64,000 nucleotides of DNA from Oscillospiraceae bacterium (GCA_029007985.1 JAQXIW010000031.1:1-64000), one strand, 5' to 3'; numbered from the stretch's first letter, positions 25,176 to 33,645 are shown. Numbers and translations are program-made. The notes: generated by a model from the sequence alone, not told the origin.

Positions 25176-25697
25176 AGTGAAAGGTTTTGGACAAAAGGTG
25201 AACGGTTTTGTAATAAAGGTTAAAACCTTTGGATTTTGACGGTGAACAATTTTGGATTAAAAAGTGAATGAATTTGGAGAGGCAACCGTTAAAGTGAACG
25301 GTTTTGGAACTCGAAAAAAAGGGGGAAATTACAAAGAGTCAAATCCCGACAGGTGAAGAATTTTGGGATTATACAGACGGTAAAATCAAGTTATAAAGTG
25401 AATGATTTTGGAGATAATACATAACAATGTTTCTTAATAAATCGACGGAGGCGGACGAAAATTATACGAAATGTAAAGGGCAATACAAGGATTGAAGGTG
25501 AAGGATTTTGGAATTTTTCAAAATTTACAATCTGTAAAAGGTGAATTATTTTGGAAAATAAATACAATAATGTTTTACTTAATAATTGAAGAGTTTTGGA
25601 CTTTCTCCAAAACAATATTATATTATTATTGTTGGACAGATTAACGGTTTTGCAGATATATCCGTCAAAAATAATATTTAAGGTGAACGGTTTTGGA
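25176..25697 (+). repeat. Replication origin iteron array, 13 copies of GGTGAANNNTTTTGGA
   Basis: Sixteen-bp direct repeats start at 25176, 25197, 25218 (degenerate), 25241, 25263, 25293, 25352, 25397, 25497, 25540, 25585, 25639 (degenerate) and 25682. The first five are 21-23 bp apart and several later ones 43-45 bp apart, so most sit on the same helical face. The variable centre is often CGG. All face the same way and lie upstream of the rep gene. No coding region exists here; the rest of 25005-25758 is AT-rich. Confidence 0.9.
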
Positions 25698-25727
25698 ATT
25701 ATGCTGTTCGTAAATCAGTAAAATAAA

Positions 25728-25755
25728 AGCCGCCTTTGCGGCGGCAAAATTTTAT
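25728..25755 (-). terminator. Intrinsic terminator after azlD
   Basis: GCCGCC-tttgc-GGCGGC; on the reverse strand it is followed by TTTTATTTT. Confidence 0.82.
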
Positions 25756-25758
25756 ATG

Positions 25759-26064
25759 TCAAACAAGAAAAAGCTCTGTGATAAAAATCGTAACACAGGA
25801 TATAACGGCAACAGGGAATATTGCCATTCCTTTCCATGCGGCAAAAATTGCTACTGCCAAAGCGATAGCCCCCGAAACAGGGGATTGAGTGGTCTCCAGC
25901 ACAGCCGGAAAGGACATAACCGCCAAAGTGACATACGGCACATAATACAAAAAAGATTTTATGAATCTGTTTGTAATCGGTTTTCTCAAAAACAGCAGAG
26001 GTAAAACTCTGATTGCGTAAGAAACGGCGAACATTATAAAAATATAAATCCATATATTATTCAT
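25759..26064 (-). CDS. azlD: AzlD, small subunit of branched-chain amino acid exporter
   Basis: This 101-residue, four-helix membrane protein contains IRVLPLLFLRKPI and the central PYVTLAVMSFPAVL typical of AzlD. It works with AzlC to export branched-chain amino acids or analogues such as azaleucine. The start follows GGAGGAAAAC and overlaps the end of azlC by 8 bp, so the two are translated together. Confidence 0.9.
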   Translation of the reverse strand: MNNIWIYIFIMFAVSYAIRVLPLLFLRKPITNRFIKSFLYYVPYVTLAVMSFPAVLETTQSPVSGAIALAVAIFAAWKGMAIFPVAVISCVTIFITELFLV

Positions 26065-26779
26065 TCGTGTTTTCCTCCTTTACCGGAAACATCATTGCCG
26101 AGGCGGCAGATATGCCGACCGTCAAAATTATGGTACGCGTGCCGGACGAAATAAACGAAAATACCGGCAAAACAGAAAAAGCATAGCTCAATATAAAGGA
26201 TGCGCAGATAAGATATAAAACTATCCTGTTCTCTTTTGCGGTCGGAATAATAATGGCCATAAACATACCGAACAGCGACATTGAAAACGCGCTGACAAGG
26301 CCCGGAGAAAGCGCCGAGCCGGTGACAATACCCAATGCTGTTGCAACAGCCCATAAAGGGATGGATGTTGAAAAAGCCCCGTAGGAATAGTACGGATTAA
26401 GCTTGCCCGGTCGGTTTATAGCAATACCGAATAATTCATCAGTGAGATAAAACCCGACAAAAAGTCTGTGAAAAACAGATTCTTTCTCACTAAATTTCTG
26501 GCTGAGCGCACAGGACATAAGCAAATATCTGGCATTTGCTATAAAAATCATTACCGCCATCTGTAAATATGTGGCGCCGTCCCTTATCATGCTGAAACCG
26601 GCGTATTCACCGGCAGACGCGGCAACAAGGGCGGAGGCGGCAAAGCCTTGAAACGGGGTCAGCCCCGCGTTGTTAGCGGCTATTCCGAGAGAGAACGCAA
26701 CGGCAAAATACGCCATACCTATCGGCAAGCCGTCGCGCACTCCGTCAAAGAAAGCTTGTTTGTTTTCAAATACTGTCAT
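26057..26779 (-). CDS. azlC: AzlC, large subunit of branched-chain amino acid exporter
   Basis: The protein has 240 residues from the ATG at 26779 after GAGGAGAAT; six upstream residues in the frame lack a ribosome site. The signature GVRDGLPIGMAYFAVAFSLG opens the first helix, and FVGFYLTDELFGI and YLLMSCALSQKF are in the usual places. About seven hydrophobic segments are seen. Family members export branched-chain amino acids. A palindrome at 26801-26819 directly upstream could be the operator. Confidence 0.92.
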   Translation of the reverse strand: MTVFENKQAFFDGVRDGLPIGMAYFAVAFSLGIAANNAGLTPFQGFAASALVAASAGEYAGFSMIRDGATYLQMAVMIFIANARYLLMSCALSQKFSEKESVFHRLFVGFYLTDELFGIAINRPGKLNPYYSYGAFSTSIPLWAVATALGIVTGSALSPGLVSAFSMSLFGMFMAIIIPTAKENRIVLYLICASFILSYAFSVLPVFSFISSGTRTIILTVGISAASAMMFPVKEENTNE

Positions 26780-26800
26780 ATAAATTCTCCTCTGCAAATA

Positions 26801-26819
26801 TTACTTATTATATAAGTAA
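26801..26819. promoter_or_regulatory. Palindromic operator candidate upstream of azlCD
   Basis: TTACTTA-ttata-TAAGTAA is a perfect 7-bp inverted repeat, 22 bp before the azlC start codon. The regulator is unknown; no Lrp-type gene is adjacent. Confidence 0.35.
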
Positions 26820-26934
26820 AAAAGATGAATTTCAATACTTATTATAAATCAATTTGAAAAGTAATAAAAGTATGACAAAAAAGTAATAAAAATCCAGAAT
26901 TAAGCCCGCATAAAAACTGTTTTTTTGATTATTA

Positions 26935-26971
26935 TTGAAATATTTATGCATCTATGTTATAATGATTACAA
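26935..26971 (+). promoter_or_regulatory. Rubrerythrin promoter with overlapping PerR box
   Basis: The -35 TTGAAA (26935-26940), a 17-bp spacer and the -10 TATAAT (26958-26963) form a strong promoter. TTATAATGATTACAA at 26957-26971 covers the -10 and matches the PerR consensus TTATAATNATTATAA with one mismatch. Peroxide-responsive repression of rubrerythrin by PerR is known in Clostridia. The regulator gene is not in this window. Confidence 0.7.
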
Positions 26972-27100
26972 CTTAGAAAACAAAAAGTGTAAGAAAAAGA
27001 CAAAATTTCGGCTCTCGTCTTGAATATGTGTCGGGAAAACCGAAAATATTGTCATTATTCTGTTTGCTTTTTGAAAATTTTAACGAAAGAGGTAAAAATT

Positions 27101-27757
27101 ATGACAAAGAAATGGGTTTGCACAGTATGCGGATACGTACACGAAGGCGACACTCCTCCGGCAATTTGCCCGCTCTGCAAACAGCCGGCAGAAAAATTCA
27201 AACTCGTTGAGGAAGAAAAGAAAAATCCTTACGCAGGCACTCAGACAGAGAAGAACCTGTGGGAAGCCTTTGCAGGTGAATCACAGGCGAGAAACAAATA
27301 CACATACTTTGCGTCGGTAGCCAAAAAGGAAGGCTACGAGCAGATGTCGGCTCTTTTCCTTAAAACAGCGGACAATGAAAAAGAACACGCAAAAATGTGG
27401 TTTAAGGAGCTGAAAGAGCTGGGTGACACACCGGCAAACCTTGCCGCCGCCGCAGACGGTGAAAACTATGAGTGGACGGATATGTACGACGGCTTTGCAA
27501 AGACGGCGGAAGCAGAGGGCTTCCCTGAGCTTGCCGCTAAATTCAGAGCTGTGGCCGCCATTGAAAAGCACCACGAGGAAAGATACCGCGCGCTTTTGAA
27601 GAACATCGAAACGGCACAGGTATTTGAAAAGAGCGAAGTAAAAATCTGGGAATGCCGCAACTGCGGACATATCGTAGTAGGCACAAAGGCCCCTGAAGTC
27701 TGCCCTGTATGCGATCACCCGAAGGCTTACTTTGAAGTAAACGCAGAAAATTATTGA
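27101..27757 (+). CDS. rbr: Rubrerythrin with rubredoxin-like sites at both ends
   Basis: The protein has 218 residues from the ATG at 27101 after AAAGAGG. Residues 1-35 form a rubredoxin-like knuckle pair (C7, C10, C23, C26). Residues about 45-178 are the four-helix diiron domain, with [20 protein letters not shown] and [11 protein letters not shown] supplying the Glu and His ligands. The C-terminal segment has [10 protein letters not shown] and [11 protein letters not shown] as a second iron site. Rubrerythrins reduce hydrogen peroxide in anaerobes with electrons from rubredoxin. Classical forms have the iron site only at the C-terminus and 'reverse' forms only at the N-terminus; this one has both. 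Confidence 0.95.
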   Translation: MTKKWVCTVCGYVHEGDTPPAICPLCKQPAEKFKLVEEEKKNPYAGTQTEKNLWEAFAGESQARNKYTYFASVAKKEGYEQMSALFLKTADNEKEHAKMWFKELKELGDTPANLAAAADGENYEWTDMYDGFAKTAEAEGFPELAAKFRAVAAIEKHHEERYRALLKNIETAQVFEKSEVKIWECRNCGHIVVGTKAPEVCPVCDHPKAYFEVNAENY

Positions 27758-27786
27758 TTTGGTAAACCGATAAAATATTGCACAAC

Positions 27787-27819
27787 AGACGGCGCAGGTA
27801 ACTGCGCCGTATTTTTATC
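27787..27819 (+). terminator. Intrinsic terminator after rubrerythrin
   Basis: ACGGCGCAG-gtaa-CTGCGCCGT is followed by ATTTTTAT. Confidence 0.85.
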
Positions 27820-28180
27820 GGAAATCGGGAGAAATATTTGACTGTGAGATGAAAGCGAAAGCCACTCTGGCGAGGGAGACGGGGCGAAGCAAGACGAGCC
27901 GGAGAGATAGAATTAAAACAATACTGTAAACCGAACAAAATTATTCAGTGCAACAGTATATTTTACAAATACTGCTCCTCAGTCGCCTGCGGTGACAGGT
28001 CTTGCCTGTCGGTTCGGTCGCCGCTTTTACTACGCAAAGGTGTAGGACGGACACTGTCACCCAAGTACAATTTGATACATTAACAATTTTCTGTCTATAA
28101 GTCCCGATGCAATCCGTACGCAAAATAACACGAATATTTCACCGCTTTGATATTTACATTGTAATACATATAATGTATAT
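27820..28180. other. Non-coding, unusually GC-rich intergenic segment; possible dispersed repeat
   Basis: No reading frame with a ribosome site was found. Bases 27840-27910 are purine-rich and GC-richer than nearby spacers. Bases 27980-28020 can fold around GACAGG/CCTGTC (27994-27999 and 28005-28010). From memory, translations of the reverse strand here resemble spurious 'hypothetical proteins' annotated many times in gut Firmicutes, which would fit a dispersed repeat. This cannot be tested in one copy. Confidence 0.3.
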
Positions 28181-28231
28181 TTAGTGGTAGACAGTAAAAA
28201 TGCTAATGCATTTTATAAGGTAGGAGTTATT

Positions 28232-29956
28232 ATGAACAAAAAAATCAGAAAACCGATAAACTCTAAAATCAAGAGTTTGATTTTTACTTTCATTGTCGGT
28301 TTTATCTATTTCTATTTTGCCTTGCCGGCAATAAACTTACAGGATGAATCTTTTTACGGATTCTTTTTCATTATGGCGTTTGTGTATTGCCTGAGTTATT
28401 TTGTATTTGAAGGCTTTACAAGACTTGTTGGCAGAAATGTCCCGGGTGCCGCCGAAGAAAATAAAAGCATTATGTCGGAAACACTGAAAACCGTAAAAAT
28501 ACCGGCGTTTCTCTGTGTCGCATTGGTTATTATCAATCTTGGCGGCGCGCTTTTGTCGTCGGTAGTCTTTCGCTCACGGGCTTATACAAAACTTTTGCCG
28601 ATAGAAGAAGGCGATTTTACCGAGGATGTAGCGGAAATTTCCTTTGATTCGATTCCAATGCTGGATAAGGCATCAGCCACGAGACTTGCCACAAGAAAGC
28701 TGGGCGAATTGTCTGATTTAGTCTCACAGTTTGAGGTGGTGGAAGATTCCGCTCAGATTAACTACAAAGGCAAGCCGGTGCGCCCGTATATGCTCAGATA
28801 CGGCGACACTATCAAATGGCTTAACAACTCTAAACAGGGTATTCCGGGCTACATTCTGACGAATATGATAACACAGGAATGTACCCTTGTCCGACTTGAC
28901 GAAGGTATCAAGTATTCGCCTTACGACTATTTCGGCAGAAACCTAACGAGACATCTCAGATTCAATTATCCGACCTTTATTTTTGACGAAGAGATATTTG
29001 AAATAGACGAGGACGGCACGCCGTATTGGATTTGTCCTCGAATTGTCAAGACCATCGGTCTTTTCGGCGGTATTGATACAAAGGGCGCAGTACTTGTGAA
29101 CGCAGTTACAGGCGAATGTGAATACTATGAAGAAGTGCCGCAATGGGTTGACCATGTGTATTCCGCGTCACTTATTATGCAGCAGTATAACTACCACGGC
29201 AAGTACACCAACGGTTTCCTTAACTCCATTTTCGGCCAAAGAGGCGTAACCGTCACAACAGCCGGCTATAACTACATTGCGATAGACGACGATGTTTATG
29301 TATACACAGGCGTCACATCTGTGGGCTCCGACGAATCCAACATCGGTTTCATTCTGTCAAACCAGAGAACAAAAGAAACTAAATTTTACTCGATAGCCGG
29401 TGCGGAAGAATTTTCTGCCTGCTCATCGGCGGAAGGCGTGACACAGGACTTGGGCTATACAGCCACATTCCCGATTCTTTTGAATATCAACAGTCAGCCG
29501 ACATACTTTATGTCGCTCAAAGACAATTCCAACTTGGTGAAAATGTATGCTATGGTAAACGTTCAGCAATACCAGCTGGTCGCAACCGGCGTTACGGTGG
29601 CTGAATGTCAAAACAACTATGAGAGACTTCTCTTGCAGAGCAATATTATATCCGAGGAAGAAATCGAGACGACCGGACTGACCGGCATAATCACAGATAT
29701 CAGAAGCGCGGTTATAAACGGCAACACATTCTATTACTTCCGGCTTGACAACGCCGGCAAATACTATATGATATCGGCGCAAAACAGCAACTATGCGGTG
29801 CTTTGCAGCGTAGGGGATAAGGTAAACATCAACTATGACGAATCCTCAAAAGACTCTGTAATTGTCACGGCTATGTCTGTGGAAATCCTGGAAAAAGCCG
29901 GCACGGTAACGGAAAATCCGTCGACGGAAATACCGCTAACAACCCCGACAGAATAA
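28232..29956 (+). CDS. Large membrane protein with extracytoplasmic domain, unknown function
   Basis: The protein has 574 residues from the ATG at 28232 after TAGGAG. Three hydrophobic helices lie at about 12-34, 40-60 and 88-110. The remaining ~460 residues appear to be outside the membrane. They contain VLVNAVTGECEYYEEVPQWVDHVY, a phrase resembling the PepSY-like repeats of some Firmicute membrane proteins, and later a small beta domain (TGLTGIITDIRSAVINGNTF) that could be an OB-like fold. The tail is Thr/Pro-rich. I recognise it only as a conserved Clostridia type without known function. It is a single-gene unit with a terminator. Confidence 0.65.
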   Translation: MNKKIRKPINSKIKSLIFTFIVGFIYFYFALPAINLQDESFYGFFFIMAFVYCLSYFVFEGFTRLVGRNVPGAAEENKSIMSETLKTVKIPAFLCVALVIINLGGALLSSVVFRSRAYTKLLPIEEGDFTEDVAEISFDSIPMLDKASATRLATRKLGELSDLVSQFEVVEDSAQINYKGKPVRPYMLRYGDTIKWLNNSKQGIPGYILTNMITQECTLVRLDEGIKYSPYDYFGRNLTRHLRFNYPTFIFDEEIFEIDEDGTPYWICPRIVKTIGLFGGIDTKGAVLVNAVTGECEYYEEVPQWVDHVYSASLIMQQYNYHGKYTNGFLNSIFGQRGVTVTTAGYNYIAIDDDVYVYTGVTSVGSDESNIGFILSNQRTKETKFYSIAGAEEFSACSSAEGVTQDLGYTATFPILLNINSQPTYFMSLKDNSNLVKMYAMVNVQQYQLVATGVTVAECQNNYERLLLQSNIISEEEIETTGLTGIITDIRSAVINGNTFYYFRLDNAGKYYMISAQNSNYAVLCSVGDKVNINYDESSKDSVIVTAMSVEILEKAGTVTENPSTEIPLTTPTE

Positions 29957-29967
29957 CATAATAAAAA

Positions 29968-30003
29968 TTCGCTCACAGACAGTCTCTGTGAGCGATATTT
30001 TTT
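29968..30003 (+). terminator. Intrinsic terminator
   Basis: CGCTCACAGA-cagtc-TCTGTGAGCG is a 10-bp stem followed by an interrupted T run (ATATTTTTTG). Confidence 0.85.
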
Positions 30004-30052
30004 GCCTTTTATTATGTTTGTATATGGGCGCCCCAATTACTCTTGACCGATA

Positions 30053-30283
30053 TTAACCCTGCCGCAAAATCCAATTTGCAGCCTCTTGCCGAGGGTCGTC
30101 ACACTCTACATCCGGGCTTATTGGGTCTCCACAAAAGACTTCGCCGGTTCGAGCCACGGTTTTACCGATTGTCACAAGCAGTCGTGCGCCGTCGTAAAGT
30201 TTCAAAATGTAATAGCCTGTGCCTGCCGACAAAACAATGAATACGGCAAGAAAACCGACAATAACCTTTTTTAATTTTTTCAA
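30053..30283 (-). CDS. Small signal-anchored protein, TTG start
   Basis: This 76-residue protein opens with MKKLKK and one hydrophobic helix (about 7-29). The short exported tail holds two cysteines (in VFCGDP and VECDDP) that could form a disulphide. The start is TTG at 30281-30283 with GGGAG ten bases upstream. No family is recognised. The gene is isolated and convergent with the membrane protein, and nothing assigns a role. Confidence 0.45.
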   Translation of the reverse strand: MKKLKKVIVGFLAVFIVLSAGTGYYILKLYDGARLLVTIGKTVARTGEVFCGDPISPDVECDDPRQEAANWILRQG

Positions 30284-30396
30284 TTTTAACCACTCCCGAT
30301 ACTGTTATAAATAAATTATAACACGAAAAGAGGCGGCACGATATTAAAATACAGTTAACGCAGTATAAATATCAATTAAATCCGACCACGAAAAAA

Positions 30397-30420
30397 GGAC
30401 CGCTTTTGCGGCCCTTTCCG
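30397..30420 (-). terminator. Intrinsic terminator after the APC permease
   Basis: On the reverse strand GGGCCGC-aaaa-GCGGTCC is followed by TTTTTTCG. Confidence 0.8.
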
Positions 30421-30485
30421 GGTGGTTATTAAATTTACTGAGTTTTAGCGACAGTAAACAATTTATTCGTGTGAATCCTTGTAGA

Positions 30486-31841
30486 TTAAGCGAGTTCGTA
30501 GTTAGCTGTAACATGAACTTTGCCGGACTTAAGCATAGCACCTGAGTAGAACCATGCGAAGATGAACATACATGCGTTAGCGATGAGAACCCATGTAGGC
30601 TGACCTTTACAGTTCATGTAAGCCTGCATAGCAAGAACTGCGAGTGTGCAGCAAAGTGAACCCTTGAGAACGGCGTCAGATACGTGGAACGGTGACTTAG
30701 CCCATGCTTCAGGGAAGAGCTTAGGAAGTTTCATTGCGCCTAAAACAAGGATGAAGGAGTTAACGTTACCGATGAAGAGAACGAGCTTACCGAGCATTGA
30801 GATGTTCATGCCGGAAACAAGAGCTACAATGTTAACTGCAGCGAATGTAAGAATCCAAGCATAAGGAACCTTGTTCTTGTTGAGCTTTGTGAAGACAACA
30901 GGGAACCAACCGTCAGCAGCAGCAGCGAACAACGGCTTAATAGCAGAACCGATTGAAGAGTTCAATGTTGTACCGAGAGCGAAGCAAGCGCCGCAGATGA
31001 TGAAGAAGTAGTAGCACGGAGCTGGCATGATTTCCAAAGCGATAACTGAAAGGTTGCCGGCTTCCATAACCTGAGGAGCAGGAAGGATACCGCCGATACA
31101 TGTAGCCATGAAAGCGTAGAGAACAGCAACAGCTACTGTAGATACGATAACAACAATAGGAATATCTTTTGTCGGGTTTACACATTCAGACGAGAACGAA
31201 ACAACAACTGTAGCGCCGCCTGTAGCGAATGTGAGGTAAGAAGCAGCTTCGAGAAGACCGGAGATGCCGTTTGAGAACAGCGGGGCGTCAAAGAGCTCGT
31301 TGCCGAAGTAACCTGCCCAGTGAACCTTTGGAAGACCGAAAGCTGTGAACATGATAAGAGCGATAACAAGCAGATAGAACATGAACTGCTGTGCTTTAGC
31401 CATCTTATCTGTACCCATGAGGTTGAGGATAACAAAAGCAATGTAGAAGAGAATGCCGAAAATAAGCTGATTATCTCTGACTACAGGAACGAGAGAGCCC
31501 AGGTATGAAGCAAGACCTGTTGCGAACATAGCCTGTGACATTGATGAGAATATCTGAACTACCGAGTAGTAACCAGCAAATCTTTCACCAACGAAGATAG
31601 CAGCCTGAGAGTAGATACCGCCGAGAAGACGGATTGTTGAGCCGAGATAGATTGTCGGAAGTGCGCCGAAGCAAGTGAGAATAGCCGCTATAACGAAAGC
31701 GATATTAACAGAACGACCTGTCATACCGAGAGCGACGATAGACATAACCATAACGCCCGAACCGATGATCTGACCTACAGCGATGGACATAAGATCGCCA
31801 CGTTTAAGAGTACGTCTTAAATCTTGAACTGTGTTTGCCAT
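30486..31841 (-). CDS. APC-superfamily amino acid permease
   Basis: The protein has 451 residues from the ATG at 31841 after AAGGAGAAA; the 28-residue upstream frame has no ribosome site. The first helix has the APC signature LMSIAVGQIIGSGVMVMSIVALG. Later come FATGGATVVVSFSSECVNPTKDIP and about 12 hydrophobic helices in all. It imports or exchanges an amino acid; the substrate is unknown. Codon choice is more biased than in nearby genes, suggesting strong expression. A promoter (TTGTGA-17-TATAAT, 31899-31927 on the reverse strand) lies upstream, divergent from two TetR-type regulators. Confidence 0.9.
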   Translation of the reverse strand: MANTVQDLRRTLKRGDLMSIAVGQIIGSGVMVMSIVALGMTGRSVNIAFVIAAILTCFGALPTIYLGSTIRLLGGIYSQAAIFVGERFAGYYSVVQIFSSMSQAMFATGLASYLGSLVPVVRDNQLIFGILFYIAFVILNLMGTDKMAKAQQFMFYLLVIALIMFTAFGLPKVHWAGYFGNELFDAPLFSNGISGLLEAASYLTFATGGATVVVSFSSECVNPTKDIPIVVIVSTVAVAVLYAFMATCIGGILPAPQVMEAGNLSVIALEIMPAPCYYFFIICGACFALGTTLNSSIGSAIKPLFAAAADGWFPVVFTKLNKNKVPYAWILTFAAVNIVALVSGMNISMLGKLVLFIGNVNSFILVLGAMKLPKLFPEAWAKSPFHVSDAVLKGSLCCTLAVLAMQAYMNCKGQPTWVLIANACMFIFAWFYSGAMLKSGKVHVTANYELA

Positions 31842-32144
31842 AAAATTTCTCCTTATAATAACTTGAACGAGGCACCACCGTACCTCTTTATGTAAATGAT
31901 TATACGCCGTTAATATATTATTCACAATTTATAGTTTGGTATAAAGTGTAAAGTTATATACATTTCTATAAATCTGTAAATATAAAAGATTTCGATATAA
32001 TGTTGTATATATTGACAAAAAACTCAATTTCTTAATTTTTGAGTCTTGTTTCAGCGGTTTTTTAATAATGATTTCAAATCAGACGGCATATTGCGACTGA
32101 ATTGTCACAAATCGGGCAGCGCTAATATTATATGTCAAACATCA

Positions 32145-32169
32145 TGACAGATTTTTGTCAGAATTGACA
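32145..32169. promoter_or_regulatory. Overlapping inverted repeats upstream of the TetR gene
   Basis: TGACA-N6-TGTCA (32145-32160) overlaps TGTCA-N4-TGACA (32156-32169). They lie in the 400-bp divergent region between the APC permease and the first TetR gene. They are good candidates for a dimeric TetR operator. The rest of 31842-32241 is AT-rich without a visible gene. Confidence 0.4.
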
Positions 32170-32241
32170 AATTTACAAAAATGTCTACTTTTTGATGCGT
32201 TAATATATTATAATAGTATTGTACGGTAGGGGGTGTTTTTT

Positions 32242-32796
32242 GTGAAAAAGCAGTGCAGAAGCGACATTGCCTTTTACGAAGCTGTGATGGATATGCTGGC
32301 GGAAAAAGATTTATCCGAAATCAGGGTGGAGGATATATGCGAAAAGGCCGGTTACAGCAGGGCGGCATTCTACAAAAAATATAAAGATAAATATGATTTT
32401 TGCTATCAGATTATCGAGAGAGAGGCTCAAAAGTATTCCGAAGTAATAAAGTATATATTATATGTATATACAGATGACAGGGACGCAGAGATTTTGAAAA
32501 AAGCCGTTAAAGAATATGCACAATATGTGCGCGATAACAAATGCTTATACAGGTACATATATTTGAACAAGTTCGGAACGCCGTCGGACAATGTTTTTTC
32601 CGTAAACTGCAAAGAAAAAATATTGGAGATGTTCGAGTCAAAACCGGGTGACGAAAGGTTCAAGCCTTATCGGGAGAGCTTTTGGCTTTACAGACGGGGG
32701 TATCTGTATGTCGCCATAAAAAAATGGACAATGTCAAACTTTCGGATTACCGAGGGCGAATTGCGGGATTGTCTGGTCGACTTGATGTCGGAATAG
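32242..32796 (+). CDS. TetR/AcrR-family regulator
   Basis: The protein has 184 residues from the GTG at 32242, eight bases after AGGGGG; an earlier GTG would overlap the ribosome site. The N-terminal helix-turn-helix is LSEIRVEDICEKAGYSRAAFYKKYKDKYDF (about 24-53), a standard TetR motif. The C-terminal part is helical and rich in aromatic residues (YVRDNKCLYRYIYLNKFG), as in TetR proteins with a C-terminal ligand domain. It is divergent from the APC permease and may regulate it. A second TetR gene follows 226 bp later. Confidence 0.85.
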   Translation: MKKQCRSDIAFYEAVMDMLAEKDLSEIRVEDICEKAGYSRAAFYKKYKDKYDFCYQIIEREAQKYSEVIKYILYVYTDDRDAEILKKAVKEYAQYVRDNKCLYRYIYLNKFGTPSDNVFSVNCKEKILEMFESKPGDERFKPYRESFWLYRRGYLYVAIKKWTMSNFRITEGELRDCLVDLMSE

Positions 32797-33022
32797 CAAA
32801 AATGCCGCCGGGGCGACTTGTGTATGAGCCGAAAGAAAAAGAAATTCAAAGCAGTATTTTGGTTGGGCTTCTACAGCGTTACTGGGTTATTTTTATGTGT
32901 ATGTTGCACATATTTATACAAAATTATTTATATTGACTTTATTGTAAAAAAAGTGTATCATATTTTTGATAAAATGTTATTGATAAAATAACTATTTTTA
33001 TAAAAGACGGGAAATTAAAAAA

Positions 33023-33619
33023 ATGATTAAAAAAACATCCGAAAAACCGACACGCTCAATGTTGGCTTTTCGCAAGACATTGGTGGAAATTTGTCGAAAT
33101 AAAACCGTAGACGAAATTGCGCTGAAAGATTTGTGCAAAGCCGCCGGTTTTACGGCTATGGCCTTTTACTATTGCTATGACGACAAACACGATTTGGCAA
33201 AGGACATAATCGACAGTGAAATAATAAACTTAAAAAATATCGGCGTCGAGTCGGTTTCCGTTTCGGATTCGGATAACCCGGAAAAGAGCTATCTATCTTC
33301 ACTCGCGTCCTTTTATGAATACATAAAAGAGAACGCCGACCTTTACAGATGCATTATAAAAAATAAACTTATGCCCAACACTCTCGGATATGTTATCGAC
33401 GAGCTTGTATCTTATTTCAAAGAGAATATGCACTTCACAAAAGACATCGGCGAGGAAAATCCGGGTTACAGCGATTTGATGGTGAAAATCAGATACACCG
33501 AAATGTTTACCATCATCGGCTATTGGCTCGACAGAGATTGCGACATATCCGCCGCAAAGCTGGCCGAGCTCACAAACGATTTATTGAGACTGCAAGTAAA
33601 TCTTATTTCATTGAATTAA
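33023..33619 (+). CDS. TetR/AcrR-family regulator (second)
   Basis: The protein has 198 residues. The helix-turn-helix lies at about 27-50: VDEIALKDLCKAAGFTAMAFYYCYDDKHDLAK. The C-terminal domain has FYEYIKENADLYRCIIKNKL, which matches the YVRDNKCLYRYIYLNK segment of the preceding TetR protein, so the two are related. The ribosome site is weak (GGGAAATT). It ends at a terminator (33624-33640). Its ligand and target are unknown. Confidence 0.85.
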   Translation: MIKKTSEKPTRSMLAFRKTLVEICRNKTVDEIALKDLCKAAGFTAMAFYYCYDDKHDLAKDIIDSEIINLKNIGVESVSVSDSDNPEKSYLSSLASFYEYIKENADLYRCIIKNKLMPNTLGYVIDELVSYFKENMHFTKDIGEENPGYSDLMVKIRYTEMFTIIGYWLDRDCDISAAKLAELTNDLLRLQVNLISLN

Positions 33620-33623
33620 AGAC

Positions 33624-33645
33624 GGCACCTTCGGGTGCTGTTTTG
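33624..33645 (+). terminator. Intrinsic terminator after the second TetR gene
   Basis: GGCACC-ttc-GGGTGC is followed by TGTTTTG. The rest of 33646-33850 is AT-rich with no gene seen. Confidence 0.7.

Noticed and set aside
25360-25380. DnaA box in the origin region
   Set aside because: The nearest match to TTATNCACA (TTATACAGA) has a mismatch at a conserved position and is isolated.
25005-25758. CRISPR array from the regular repeats
   Set aside because: Repeats are 16 bp with a variable centre and spacing of 21-100 bp, and no cas genes are nearby. They fit iterons beside a replication initiator instead.
27543-27938. Reverse-strand reading frame of 131 codons overlapping rubrerythrin and the spacer after it
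   Set aside because: It is antisense to a confident gene over half its length, has no ribosome site, and its amino acid composition is that of a shadow of GC-rich DNA.
32682-32936. 84-codon frame overlapping the end of the first TetR gene
   Set aside because: Different frame of a well-supported gene, no ribosome site, and a tail running through AT-rich DNA.
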